From NCBI GenBank assembly GCA_009840595.1, contig VXNK01000165.1, positions 91,321-155,320 of the forward strand: DNA of 64,000 nucleotides, written 5' to 3'. This document shows, one piece after another, positions 47,968 to 58,129 of the stretch (its first letter is position 1; each line of letters starts with the position of its first letter). This DNA is from Rhodospirillaceae bacterium. GTDB taxonomy: Bacteria > Pseudomonadota > Alphaproteobacteria > Bin65. The notes under the pieces are model-generated. The model searched no databases. It worked only from the letters and a program-made list of their open reading frames with translations, and was not told the origin of the DNA. The position numbers and the translations under genes are program-made.

Positions 47968-48603
47968 TCAGCGAAGCCGGGCGGCCGCCCCCTCGATTTT
48001 CCGGTCGATTTTCCGGCCGAACGCTTCGAGGCGCGTCCTGTCGAGCGCCGCCACGCCGTAAAGGCTCAGCATTTCGAAATCTGCCTGGGGCGCGCAGCTT
48101 CCGAGGATGGCGCCCTTCAGCACCCGCTTGACCGGCTGCCGCAGGATCAGGCGGTCGATCTTCCACGGCGAGGTCAGCGTCGTAATCGCAAGGCAGTATC
48201 TGAGCCCGGAAAGCGCCGGTGTGATCGCGCCGGTTTCGGGCGCGTTGTCGAAGGCGACGCCCGGCGCCCACACCCGGTCGAACCAGCCCTTGAGCAGTGC
48301 GGGCAACCCGAACCACCAGGTCGGAAAGACGAGGATCAGCGTCTCCGCCCGCTTCAGCTGCGCCGTCTCCGCGCGGGTTGCGGCGCCGTCGAAGGCGCCG
48401 AAATAGCTCGCGCGCTCCGCCGCGGTGAGGGCCGCCTCGAAGCCGCGATCATAAAGGTCCAGATGCTCGTAGGCGACGCCGTTGGCCTCGAGGCCGGCTG
48501 CGACCCGGCCGACAAGATGGTGGCACAGGCTGTCTTTCAGCGGATGGCAGGAAACGATCAGGCAGTTCGGTTCGGCGTTTCGCAGCGTCGTGGCTTCGGC
48601 CAA
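47968..48603 (-). CDS. NAD(P)H quinone oxidoreductase / flavodoxin-fold protein
   Basis: CLIVSCHPLKDSLCHHLVGRVAAGL; LILVFPTWWFGLPALLKGWFDRV. Confidence 0.88.
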   Translation of the reverse strand: MAEATTLRNAEPNCLIVSCHPLKDSLCHHLVGRVAAGLEANGVAYEHLDLYDRGFEAALTAAERASYFGAFDGAATRAETAQLKRAETLILVFPTWWFGLPALLKGWFDRVWAPGVAFDNAPETGAITPALSGLRYCLAITTLTSPWKIDRLILRQPVKRVLKGAILGSCAPQADFEMLSLYGVAALDRTRLEAFGRKIDRKIEGAAARLR

Positions 48604-48628
48604 TTTTGCCGCCTCCGCTCTCGCCGTA

Positions 48629-49270
48629 TCAGGCCGGGGCCAGGACGAAATCGAACCGCGCCCGCCAGGCCCCGCCGGCCCGGCCGAGCCGCATCGCCAG
48701 GCCTTGGCGGTAGATGAAATCCCGGCGGTTGGCCTCGTCCAGGTCCGGAAAATACAGCTGGGTGGTCAGCAGGCGGGTGCGCGCACCCTGAACCTTGACG
48801 TGAAAGTGCGGCGTCCGCCCGGTGTAGTGGCCGGGCCGGATCGTCTCGAACCGGAAGGCGCCGGCGCTGTCGGCAAACTGGTGGCCGCGATAGCGGAAGC
48901 CGCTGTTGTCGTAGCGCCCCCGTTCGTCGCAATGCCACAAGTCGACAACCGCGCCCGGCACGGGGCGGCAGTCGGGCGTCAGGACCAGCCCCTGGAGCAC
49001 CAGTGGTTCGCCGCCGCTGCCCGGCTCGCGCAGGTCGGCGCGGCGCGGCGTCGACGGCGTGTAATACGGCCCTTCGGTCTGCCCGATCGTGCCGGGCGTG
49101 CAGTTCGACGGCGGAGCAAGGCCGAGGCCCCGGTCTGCCGCCGGACCGCGGAAGTCGTATCCCAGGGGCGTCGAGCGGGCGCCGGCCAGGAACAGCGTCG
49201 CCGCCGTTCCGGCAACGCCGACCGCCAGGCCCGCCGCGACCGATCTCCGGGTTATGCCGCCTTTCGACAT
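48629..49270 (-). CDS. Intradiol ring-cleavage dioxygenase-like protein with Tat-like signal
   Basis: MSKGGITRRSVAAGLAVGVAGTAATLFLAGA; QTEGPYYTPS, VVDLWHCDERGRYDN, TPHFHVKV ligand regions. Confidence 0.85.
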   Translation of the reverse strand: MSKGGITRRSVAAGLAVGVAGTAATLFLAGARSTPLGYDFRGPAADRGLGLAPPSNCTPGTIGQTEGPYYTPSTPRRADLREPGSGGEPLVLQGLVLTPDCRPVPGAVVDLWHCDERGRYDNSGFRYRGHQFADSAGAFRFETIRPGHYTGRTPHFHVKVQGARTRLLTTQLYFPDLDEANRRDFIYRQGLAMRLGRAGGAWRARFDFVLAPA

Positions 49271-49512
49271 GAACCCAGCCTACCATATCCCGCGCCGGAG
49301 GACGAAGCGCGTTCCACCGACCAGGGACGCAGCGAAGCCGCCGAACGCTTCGGGCGGCATGGCGAGCGAACCCGATAACAATTCTTGACGCCTTCCACAG
49401 GCCTTACTACGGTTTGCGTTTTTTCGCGGTGGCCGATTCCGGGTGCAGGAAGGGGGAACCCGGCATCCGGAAGAATACACGCCTTGCCGATGCCTGAAGG
49501 GAGCGTGGCAGC

Positions 49513-50877
49513 ATGATCGGAGAAAGCGCATTGTCTGCGCAGCCTGACATCGCAGCGGGCCGGCTTTCGCAGGCGGAATACGCGCGTAACTTCGACGACA
49601 TCAAGCGGCCGCTGACCCCGCAGCAGGCGCCGATCGACGCCAGCCGCTGCTATTTCTGCTACGACGCGCCCTGCATCGAGGCCTGCCCGACCGGCATCGA
49701 TATTCCGAGCTTCATCCGCAAGATCGCCACCGACAATGTCCGGGGCGCCGCGATGGACATCCTGCAGGCCAACATTTTCGGCGGCGCCTGCGCCCGGGTC
49801 TGCCCGGTCGAGGAACTGTGCGAGGAAGCCTGCGTGCGCACGGCGCAGGAAGGCAAGCCGGTGAATATCGGCCTGCTCCAGCGCTACGCCACCGACCGGT
49901 TCTTCAAGCGCGGCGAGCAGCCCTTCGAGCGCGCCGCGCCGACCGGCAAACGGATCGCCGTGGCCGGCGGCGGGCCGGCGGGCATGAGCTGCGCCCACGG
50001 CCTCGCCCGTCTCGGCCACGAGGTGACGGTCTACGAAGCGCGCGCCAAGGCCGGCGGGCTCAACGAATACGGCATCGCCGCCTACAAGGTGATCGACGAT
50101 TTCGCCCAGCGCGAGCTGGATTTCATCCTTTCCGTCGGCGGCATCACGCTGGAGTTCAACAAGGCGCTCGGCGCGGACATCTCCCTCGCCGGGTTGCGGC
50201 GGGACTACGACGCGGTGTTCCTGGCGACCGGCCAGGCCGGCGTGAAGGCGCTGGAGGTCGAGGGACAGGCGCTCGAGGGCGTCCGGCCGGCGATCGACTA
50301 TATTGCCGAACTGCGCCAGGCCGGCGACCTGGCGGCACTGCCCGTCGGGCGCAGGGTCGTCGTGATCGGCGGCGGCAACACGGCCATCGATATCGCCGTC
50401 CAGACGAAACGGCTGGGCGCCGAGGACGTGACCATCTGCTACCGCCGCGGCCCGGAGGAGATGGGCGCGACCTGGCACGAACAGGAGGTCGCCCAGACCA
50501 GCGGCGTCAGGATCAAGCACTGGGTCCGCCCGGTGCGGCTGCACGGCGCGAACGGCCATGTCGGCAGCATCGAACTGGAATACACGAAGCTCGGCGACGA
50601 CGGCCGGCTGGCCGGCACCGGCGATACGACAACCCTGCCGGCGGACAGCGTGTTCACCGCGATCGGCCAGATCCTGATCGCCGATCCGGTGGCGGACGGC
50701 GCCGGCGAGCCGCTCGACATCCAAGGCGGCCGGATCGTCGTGAACGAGGAACTCCAGACGTCGCTGCCCGGCGTGTTTGCCGGCGGCGACTGTATCGCGG
50801 GACTCGACCTGACCGTGCAGGCGGTGGAAGACGGCAAGATCGCCGCGCGGTCGATCCACCGCTACCTGACCCGATGA
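49513..50877 (+). CDS. preT: NAD(P)-dependent dihydropyrimidine dehydrogenase, flavoprotein subunit
   Basis: 454 aa; CYDAPCIEACPTGIDIPSFIRKI; two Rossmann motifs (VAGGGPAGMSCA, VIGGGNTAIDIA). Confidence 0.9.
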   Translation: MIGESALSAQPDIAAGRLSQAEYARNFDDIKRPLTPQQAPIDASRCYFCYDAPCIEACPTGIDIPSFIRKIATDNVRGAAMDILQANIFGGACARVCPVEELCEEACVRTAQEGKPVNIGLLQRYATDRFFKRGEQPFERAAPTGKRIAVAGGGPAGMSCAHGLARLGHEVTVYEARAKAGGLNEYGIAAYKVIDDFAQRELDFILSVGGITLEFNKALGADISLAGLRRDYDAVFLATGQAGVKALEVEGQALEGVRPAIDYIAELRQAGDLAALPVGRRVVVIGGGNTAIDIAVQTKRLGAEDVTICYRRGPEEMGATWHEQEVAQTSGVRIKHWVRPVRLHGANGHVGSIELEYTKLGDDGRLAGTGDTTTLPADSVFTAIGQILIADPVADGAGEPLDIQGGRIVVNEELQTSLPGVFAGGDCIAGLDLTVQAVEDGKIAARSIHRYLTR

Positions 50878-50893
50878 GCGGGAGGCAAAGACC

Positions 50894-52168
50894 ATGGCCG
50901 ACCTGAGAACCGATTTCGTCGGAATCAAATCGCCCAACCCGTTCTGGCTGGCCTCCGCCCCGCCGACGGACAAGTACTACAATGTCGAGCGCGCCTTCAG
51001 GGCCGGCTGGGGCGGCGTGGTCTGGAAGACCGTCGGCGAGCCGATCGTCAACGTCACGTCGCGCTACGGTGCCGTGGAGCACAACGGCTCCCGCATGGCC
51101 GGCTTCACCAACATCGAGCTGATCTCCGACCGGCCGATCGACGTCAACCTGCGCGAGGTCAAGCAGATCAAGCGCGAATGGCCGGACCGGGCGCTGGTCG
51201 TCTCCCTGATGGTGCCGTGCGACGAGGAAAGCTGGAAGACCATCCTCGCCGACGTCGAAGACACCGGAGCCGACGGGATCGAGCTCAATTTCGGCTGCCC
51301 CCACGGCATGTCCGAGCGCGGCATGGGCTCGGCGGTCGGCCAGGTGCCGGACTATGTCGAGATGGTCACGGCCTGGTGCAAGAAGCACACCAGGATGCCG
51401 GTCATCGTCAAGCTCACGCCCAATATCACCGACATCCGCTACCCGGCCCGCGCCGCGCGCAAGGGCAACGCCGATGCCGTGTCGCTGATCAACACGTTGG
51501 CCTCCGTGATCGGCGTCGACCTCGACACGATGGCGCCGCTGCCGCTGGTCAACGGCAAGGGGACGCACGGCGGCTATTGCGGCCCGGCGGTCAAGCCGGT
51601 CGCGTTGCGCATGGTCGGCGATCTGGCGCGCGACCCCGAATGCCGCGGCATGGGGATCTCGGGGATCGGCGGCATCTCGACCTGGCGCGACGCGGCGGAA
51701 TACCTCTCCATCGGCGCCGACAACGTCCAGGTCTGCACGGCAGCCATGCATCGCGGCTTCAAGATCGTCGAGGACATGATCGACGGCCTGTCGAACTGGA
51801 TGGACGAAAAGGGCTACCGCGCCCTGTCGGATTTCCAGGGCGCGGCGGTGCGCAACTATGTCGAATGGGGCGAGCTCGACATGAACTACGAGATCGTCGC
51901 CCGCATCGACCAGGACCTGTGCATCAAGTGCGGCCTGTGCCACGTCACCTGCGAGGACACCTCCCACCAGTCGATCGCGGCGCTCAGGGTCGACGGCGAA
52001 CGGCGCTACGAGGTGATCGACGAGGAATGCGTCGGCTGCAACCTGTGCATGTATGTCTGCCCGGTCGACGGCTGCATCACCATGGAGCCGGTCGACAACG
52101 GCAAGCCCTACGTCGTCTGGGCCGACGACCCGCGGAACCCGGCCAATCGGGCCCAGGCGGCCGAATAG
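50894..52168 (+). CDS. preA: NAD(P)-dependent dihydropyrimidine dehydrogenase subunit PreA
   Basis: 424 aa; DHOD-like barrel ..GIELNFGCPHGMSERGMG..; C-terminal CIKCGLCHVTCEDTSHQS and CVGCNLCMYVCPVDGC ferredoxin motifs. Confidence 0.95.
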   Translation: MADLRTDFVGIKSPNPFWLASAPPTDKYYNVERAFRAGWGGVVWKTVGEPIVNVTSRYGAVEHNGSRMAGFTNIELISDRPIDVNLREVKQIKREWPDRALVVSLMVPCDEESWKTILADVEDTGADGIELNFGCPHGMSERGMGSAVGQVPDYVEMVTAWCKKHTRMPVIVKLTPNITDIRYPARAARKGNADAVSLINTLASVIGVDLDTMAPLPLVNGKGTHGGYCGPAVKPVALRMVGDLARDPECRGMGISGIGGISTWRDAAEYLSIGADNVQVCTAAMHRGFKIVEDMIDGLSNWMDEKGYRALSDFQGAAVRNYVEWGELDMNYEIVARIDQDLCIKCGLCHVTCEDTSHQSIAALRVDGERRYEVIDEECVGCNLCMYVCPVDGCITMEPVDNGKPYVVWADDPRNPANRAQAAE

Positions 52169-52295
52169 ACTTGTCGCCGCCAAAGGGTTCCGCAGCGGTA
52201 TTTAGGTCAAAATTCCCACATTTTTATTTGATCGCTCAACTTTCCCTTTCTGTCTAACTCCTTGGAATTGCACCGTTTTCCAGCCAATCGAAATT

Positions 52296-52315
52296 TAGAC
52301 AGACCGGTCTATCTA
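52296..52315. promoter_or_regulatory. 20-bp near-perfect palindrome TAGACAGACCGGTCTATCTA (TetR-family operator-like)
   Basis: Dyad centred on CCGG; only one mismatched base pair between arms. Confidence 0.6.
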
Positions 52316-52383
52316 TAGTGTTTTTTTGCATCCGGCCTTTCCGCTGGGCTTGCTTCCGCCTGCCTCCGCCGCGCCTGCGTTAT

Positions 52384-52398
52384 GTTCATATAATGTTC
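52384..52398 (+). promoter_or_regulatory. GTTC-N7-GTTC site, matches the alphaproteobacterial LexA/SOS-box consensus, overlapping a TATAAT
   Basis: GTTCATATAATGTTC. Confidence 0.5.
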
Positions 52399-52481
52399 CA
52401 AAAGCCGATGTCAACACCATTGGGCGCAGGGTAGTGAGTCGGTTTGAATTTCAGGTCCGGGCGGAACCCGAAGTCCTGTCC

Positions 52482-52683
52482 GTCACCCCGATGTGTCACC
52501 CCGATGTGTCACCCCGGCCGCCTGCCCCGGACCCGATCCGGGGACCGAAGGGAGAGCCGGGGACCAGAGCCTGCCCCTTCGGCAAGCTCAGGGCAGGCTC
52601 TGAGCCTGCCGAAGGGCCGACCCGACAGGCTTCAGCCCGTGGCTCTGGACCCCGGATCGTCGCTCCGCTCCGTCCGGGGTGAC
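52482..52683. repeat. About 200-bp dispersed-repeat/MITE-like element GTCACCCCG...CCGGGGTGAC with internal long hairpin and 13-bp tandem left end
   Basis: GTCACCCCGATGT at 52482 and 52495, then GTCACCCCGG at 52508; CCGGGGTGAC at 52674-52683; internal CCCTTCGGCAAGCTCAG (52575-52591) / CTGAGCCTGCCGAAGGG (52600-52616). Confidence 0.8.
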
Positions 52684-52831
52684 AAGAAAGGGATGCCGGG
52701 CGTTGCGGCGCGACGGATAATTTCAAACGGAATCGCTACCCGGCGCAGCGTGCCGGACGAAGGTTGCGGCGACGGTGGCAGATCCGGCCCGGCCGGCAGT
52801 CTGGCCCGCCCGGCGGCCGGAGCGCTTCGCC

Positions 52832-54370
<1,539 letters not shown>

Positions 54371-54598
54371 TCAGCGCCAGTCCGGGCGCGCCGCGTCGCG
54401 GCTCGATGGCACGATTTCGAGCCATCGCGAGACGGCGTTCGGTCAAAGGGTATCGATGATGAGGACGACGTTCTCGCAGCGCGCCCGGGTCCCGCGCCGG
54501 CCCCGCCCGGAACATTGGCGCCGCGGCGAACCTCATCCGGAAATCCCCATCCGGAAATCCTATGACCGCCGGTTCCGGGAAGAAGTTATACTGTCGGT

Positions 54599-54835
54599 AT
54601 GAAAACAGCCGTATCGATCCCCGACGACATTTTCGAACGCGCCGAACGGCTGGCGTCGCAAGGACGGCGGTCCCGAAGCGAAGTGTACGCCGCCGCGCTC
54701 GACGAATATCTCGCGCGCCATGCGCAGGACGAGGTTACCGACGCAATGAACCGGGCATGCGGCGAGGTCGGAGGAAACGATGACGCCTTCCTCGCCGCCG
54801 CCGGCAGACGGGTGCTCGCTGACTCCGAATGGTGA
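54599..54835 (+). CDS. CopG/RHH-type antitoxin-like protein
   Basis: 78 aa; MKTAVSIPDDIFERAERLASQGRRSRSEVYAAALDEYLARH ribbon-helix-helix. Confidence 0.85.
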   Translation: MKTAVSIPDDIFERAERLASQGRRSRSEVYAAALDEYLARHAQDEVTDAMNRACGEVGGNDDAFLAAAGRRVLADSEW

Positions 54836-55014
54836 TCTCCCAGGGCAATGTGTGCCGGCCGGACCCGCCCTTGCCGTTCGGCGATTACCGGTCGGACGGG
54901 ACGGTTGGCGATCGTTTTCTGGCGGAAAGACGGCCTGTTGGGCTAAATTCGACCTTTGCGCGCTTCGCCCGGAACCGGCGAAGGCCGCAGCATCCCGAAG
55001 GAGGCAGGACATGA
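54829..55014 (+). pseudogene. MazF/PemK-like toxin remnant (N-terminus only)
   Basis: MVISQGNVCRPDPPLPFGDYR resembles the MazF-type MVISQGDVWWADLPDPxGS start, overlaps antitoxin stop by 7 nt, then no further recognisable domain. Confidence 0.6.
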
Positions 55015-55880
55015 CCACAGTCAGGGCCGGTCTGATCCAGTTCGCGCTCAACACCAGCACCGACGAAAGCCCCGAGACGATCAAGGCCAACATGATCGAG
55101 GCGCATCTGCCGCTGATCGACGAGGCGGGCGAAAACGGGGTCCAGGTCCTGTGCCTGCAGGAGGTGTTCAACCAGCCCTATTTCTGCCCGAGCCAGGACG
55201 TGAAGTGGTACGCCGCGGTCGAGAAGATCCCCGACGGGCCGACGACCCGGCTGATGCAGGACTATGCGAAAAAGCATTCCATGGTCATCGTGGTGCCGAT
55301 CTACGAGGAAGAGCAGACCGGCGTCTATTACAACACCGCAGCGGTCATCGACGCCGACGGCAGCTATCTCGGCAAGTACCGCAAGACGCACATCCCCCAG
55401 GTCGCCGGCTTCTACGAGAAGTTCTTCTTCAAGCCCGGCACGTCCGGCTGGCCGGTTTTCGAGACCGCCTATTGCAAGCTCGGCGTCTATATCTGCTACG
55501 ACCGGCATTTCCCGGAAGGCTGGCGCGCGCTCGCGCTCAACGGCGCGGAATATATCGTCAACCCGTCGGCCACCGTCGCCGGGCTCAGCCAGTATCTCTG
55601 GAGGCTCGAACAGCCGGCCTCCGCCGTCGCCAACGGGGTCTATATCGGCGCCTGCAACCGGGTCGGCACCGAAGGCCCTTGGAATATCGGGCGCTTCTAC
55701 GGCTCGTCCTACATCGTCGATCCGCGCGGCGAATTCCTGTGCGAGGCCAGCGAGGACAGGAACGAGCTGGTCTGGGCCGACATGGACATGGAAAAGGTGC
55801 GCGAGGTGCGCAACCTCTGGCAGTTCTTCCGCGACCGCCGGCCCGAAACCTACGGCGCGATATCGAGCGGGGACTACTGA
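55011..55880 (+). CDS. Nitrilase-family N-carbamoyl amidohydrolase, likely beta-ureidopropionase
   Basis: 290 aa; CLQEVFNQPYFC (Glu), GKYRKTHIP (Lys), GVYICYDRHFPEGWR (Cys). Confidence 0.9.
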   Translation: MTTVRAGLIQFALNTSTDESPETIKANMIEAHLPLIDEAGENGVQVLCLQEVFNQPYFCPSQDVKWYAAVEKIPDGPTTRLMQDYAKKHSMVIVVPIYEEEQTGVYYNTAAVIDADGSYLGKYRKTHIPQVAGFYEKFFFKPGTSGWPVFETAYCKLGVYICYDRHFPEGWRALALNGAEYIVNPSATVAGLSQYLWRLEQPASAVANGVYIGACNRVGTEGPWNIGRFYGSSYIVDPRGEFLCEASEDRNELVWADMDMEKVREVRNLWQFFRDRRPETYGAISSGDY

Positions 55881-55941
55881 GCGGAAGCCGGAGCCGCGAT
55901 GCCCGCGACGCGCAGCGGGCCGTCATTTCCGGGCTTCGGCT

Positions 55942-57270
55942 TCAAATTTCCCGGGCGATGACGTGGAAAAAGGTGCCGGTGACATGGCCGCGCCGCCCGC
56001 CGCCGGCGCCGAGCGGCCGTTCCTCCCCGTCGAAGACCGTCAGGAAGGCGTCGTCTACGCCTTCGTCCCGAATCGTCGCATAGTGGAATTCGTGGCCGCG
56101 CACCGCCGTGCCGGGCCTGCCCAGGGCGCAGTCCCGCGTCACCATCGCCCGCCGGTAGCCGAGATGCAGCTTGCGTTCCCGGAAACTCGTGCGGTGACCG
56201 AGCAGGCCGGCCATGGCGTGGACCGCGCCCTCCGAATCTTCCAGAGTCTGCCCGAGGACCATGTAGCCGCCGCACTCGCCATGGACCGGACGCGATTCGG
56301 CAAACGCCCGCAGTCCGCCGAGAAACCGGCCGGCCGCCGCGATCCGCCCGGCATGGAGTTCCGGATAGCCGCCGGGCAGCCAGCAGGAATCGCATTCGTC
56401 CGGCGGCGCTTCGTCGGCAAGCGGCGAGAAGCGCACGATTTCTGCACCCTGCCGGCGCCAGGCCGCCGTCATGTGCGGATAGATGAAGGAGAATGCGTCG
56501 TCGTCGGCGAGCGCAATCCGCCGGCCGGGCGGCTCGGGCGCGCCGGTCGCGCGCTGCCCCGCAACGGGACCGGTCCCGCGCGGCGGTCTGGCCAGGGCTT
56601 CGATTCTGTCGAGATCGACGGACGTCGCGACCTGGGCGGCAAGGGCGGCGATCTCCTCATTCAGATCGGGCCGTTCGCGCGCCTGCACAAGGCCGAGATG
56701 CCGGTCGTGGAAGGCGAATTTATCGCGGCGCGGCAGCCAGCCGAGCCGCGCAATGCCGGCGGCGGCCAGGCCCTCTGTAGCGGTCCGCAGATGGCGTTCG
56801 CCGACAATCCCGTTCAGGATCGCACCGCCGATCTCGAGAGCCGGATTGTATTCGGCGAAGCCCTTGGCGACGGCGCCGGCCGACTGGGCCTGTCCGGCGA
56901 CGTCGACCGCCAGCACGACCGGGATCCCGAAACGGACCGCGATATCGGCCGCGGCGCCGGATCGTCCCGTTTGCCCGGCAACGCCGTCGAACAGACCCAT
57001 GGCGGATTCGAGGATTATCAGGCCGTCCGGTTCGCCCGCGGAACTGAAGATTTCCGCCATATGGCCGGGCGACATGGCCCAACTGTCGATATTGGCGCAC
57101 TCGGCGCCGCTGGCGGCGCTGTGAAACGCGGCGTCGATATAGTCCGGCCCGCATTTCAGCGCGCGCACCCGCCGGCCCTGCGCGGTGAGCGCCGCAATCA
57201 GCCCGACGGTGAGCGTCGTCTTTCCCGCTCCCGACCGCGGCGCGCCGACCATAATCGCCCTGGCGGTCAA
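55942..57270 (-). CDS. cobB: Cobyrinate a,c-diamide synthase (or hydrogenobyrinate)
   Basis: IMVGAPRSGAGKTTLTVGLIAAL..KCGPDYIDAAFH; C-terminal GATase GYPELHAGRIA..VHGECGGYMVLGQTLED; TTG at 57270 overlaps cobA stop. Confidence 0.9.
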   Translation of the reverse strand: MTARAIMVGAPRSGAGKTTLTVGLIAALTAQGRRVRALKCGPDYIDAAFHSAASGAECANIDSWAMSPGHMAEIFSSAGEPDGLIILESAMGLFDGVAGQTGRSGAAADIAVRFGIPVVLAVDVAGQAQSAGAVAKGFAEYNPALEIGGAILNGIVGERHLRTATEGLAAAGIARLGWLPRRDKFAFHDRHLGLVQARERPDLNEEIAALAAQVATSVDLDRIEALARPPRGTGPVAGQRATGAPEPPGRRIALADDDAFSFIYPHMTAAWRRQGAEIVRFSPLADEAPPDECDSCWLPGGYPELHAGRIAAAGRFLGGLRAFAESRPVHGECGGYMVLGQTLEDSEGAVHAMAGLLGHRTSFRERKLHLGYRRAMVTRDCALGRPGTAVRGHEFHYATIRDEGVDDAFLTVFDGEERPLGAGGGRRGHVTGTFFHVIAREI

Positions 57271-58076
57271 ACAAGGGCTCCGGCAAGGGCCGGCGCAACA
57301 TGCAGCAGCCTTTCGCGGGTTTTCACGATCTCGCCGATCACGACAATGGCCGGCGGCTCGATGGCGCGGCGGCGACGGTCTTCGGCGACCGCGCCCAGGG
57401 TCGATATCAGAATTTCCTCGTCCGACCGGGTCGCCGAGGAAATGACCGCGAGCGGCGTCTCCGGCGGCATGCCGCCGGCGATCAGCCGGTGGGCGATGCC
57501 GTTCAGCCGGCGCAGCGCCATGTAGAGGACCAGCGGCTGGCCCAGCGCGGCGAGCGCCGCCCAGTCGGTCTCCCCGGTATCCGCCGCCTCGTGGCCTGTG
57601 GCGAACACCACGGCGCGGTTGACGTCGCGCAGGGTGGCGGGGATCGACGCCACCGCCATCGCCGCCAGGCCGGCCGTGACGCCGGGGATGATCCGAAAGG
57701 GAATTTCGGCCTCGGCGAGCCGGAGCATTTCCTCGCCGCCCCGGCCGAAGACCATCGGATCGCCCCCCTTGAGGCGCAGCACGCGCTGGCCGGACCGGGC
57801 GAGGCCGATCATCCGGGCGCACAGGGCGGCCTGATCGATGGAATGGACCCCGGCCCGCTTGCCGGAAAAGATCCGGTGCGCCTCGGGCCGCGCGAGATCG
57901 AGAATCCGGTCGTCGATCAGCGCGTCGTGCAGGATCGTATCGGCCTGGTGCAAGGCGCGGATCGCGTTGACGGTAAGGTATCCCGGATCGCCCGGCCCGG
58001 CGCCGACCAGCCACACGGAACCGGGCTCGAAGACCGGGCCGCCGTCCAGCATGCCTTCCAACCGGGCGCCGATCAT
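57267..58076 (-). CDS. cobA: Uroporphyrinogen-III C-methyltransferase
   Basis: VWLVGAGPGDPGYLTVNAIRALHQADTILHDALI; LRLKGGDPMVFGRGGEE. Confidence 0.93.
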   Translation of the reverse strand: MIGARLEGMLDGGPVFEPGSVWLVGAGPGDPGYLTVNAIRALHQADTILHDALIDDRILDLARPEAHRIFSGKRAGVHSIDQAALCARMIGLARSGQRVLRLKGGDPMVFGRGGEEMLRLAEAEIPFRIIPGVTAGLAAMAVASIPATLRDVNRAVVFATGHEAADTGETDWAALAALGQPLVLYMALRRLNGIAHRLIAGGMPPETPLAVISSATRSDEEILISTLGAVAEDRRRRAIEPPAIVVIGEIVKTRERLLHVAPALAGALV

Positions 58077-58129
58077 CGGCCGCCCTCCCCCGGATGACAG
58101 CAGTGCAGCCGGCGCCTATTTCTCTCGCC

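Noticed and set aside
52326-52682. 118-codon ORF downstream of the TetR-like/LexA-like sites
   Set aside because: Overlaps the dispersed repeat for most of its length and has no domain; not credible as the regulated gene.
54560-55171. 203-codon minus-strand ORF opposite the RHH gene and beta-ureidopropionase start
   Set aside because: Antisense to two supported coding regions and no recognisable family.
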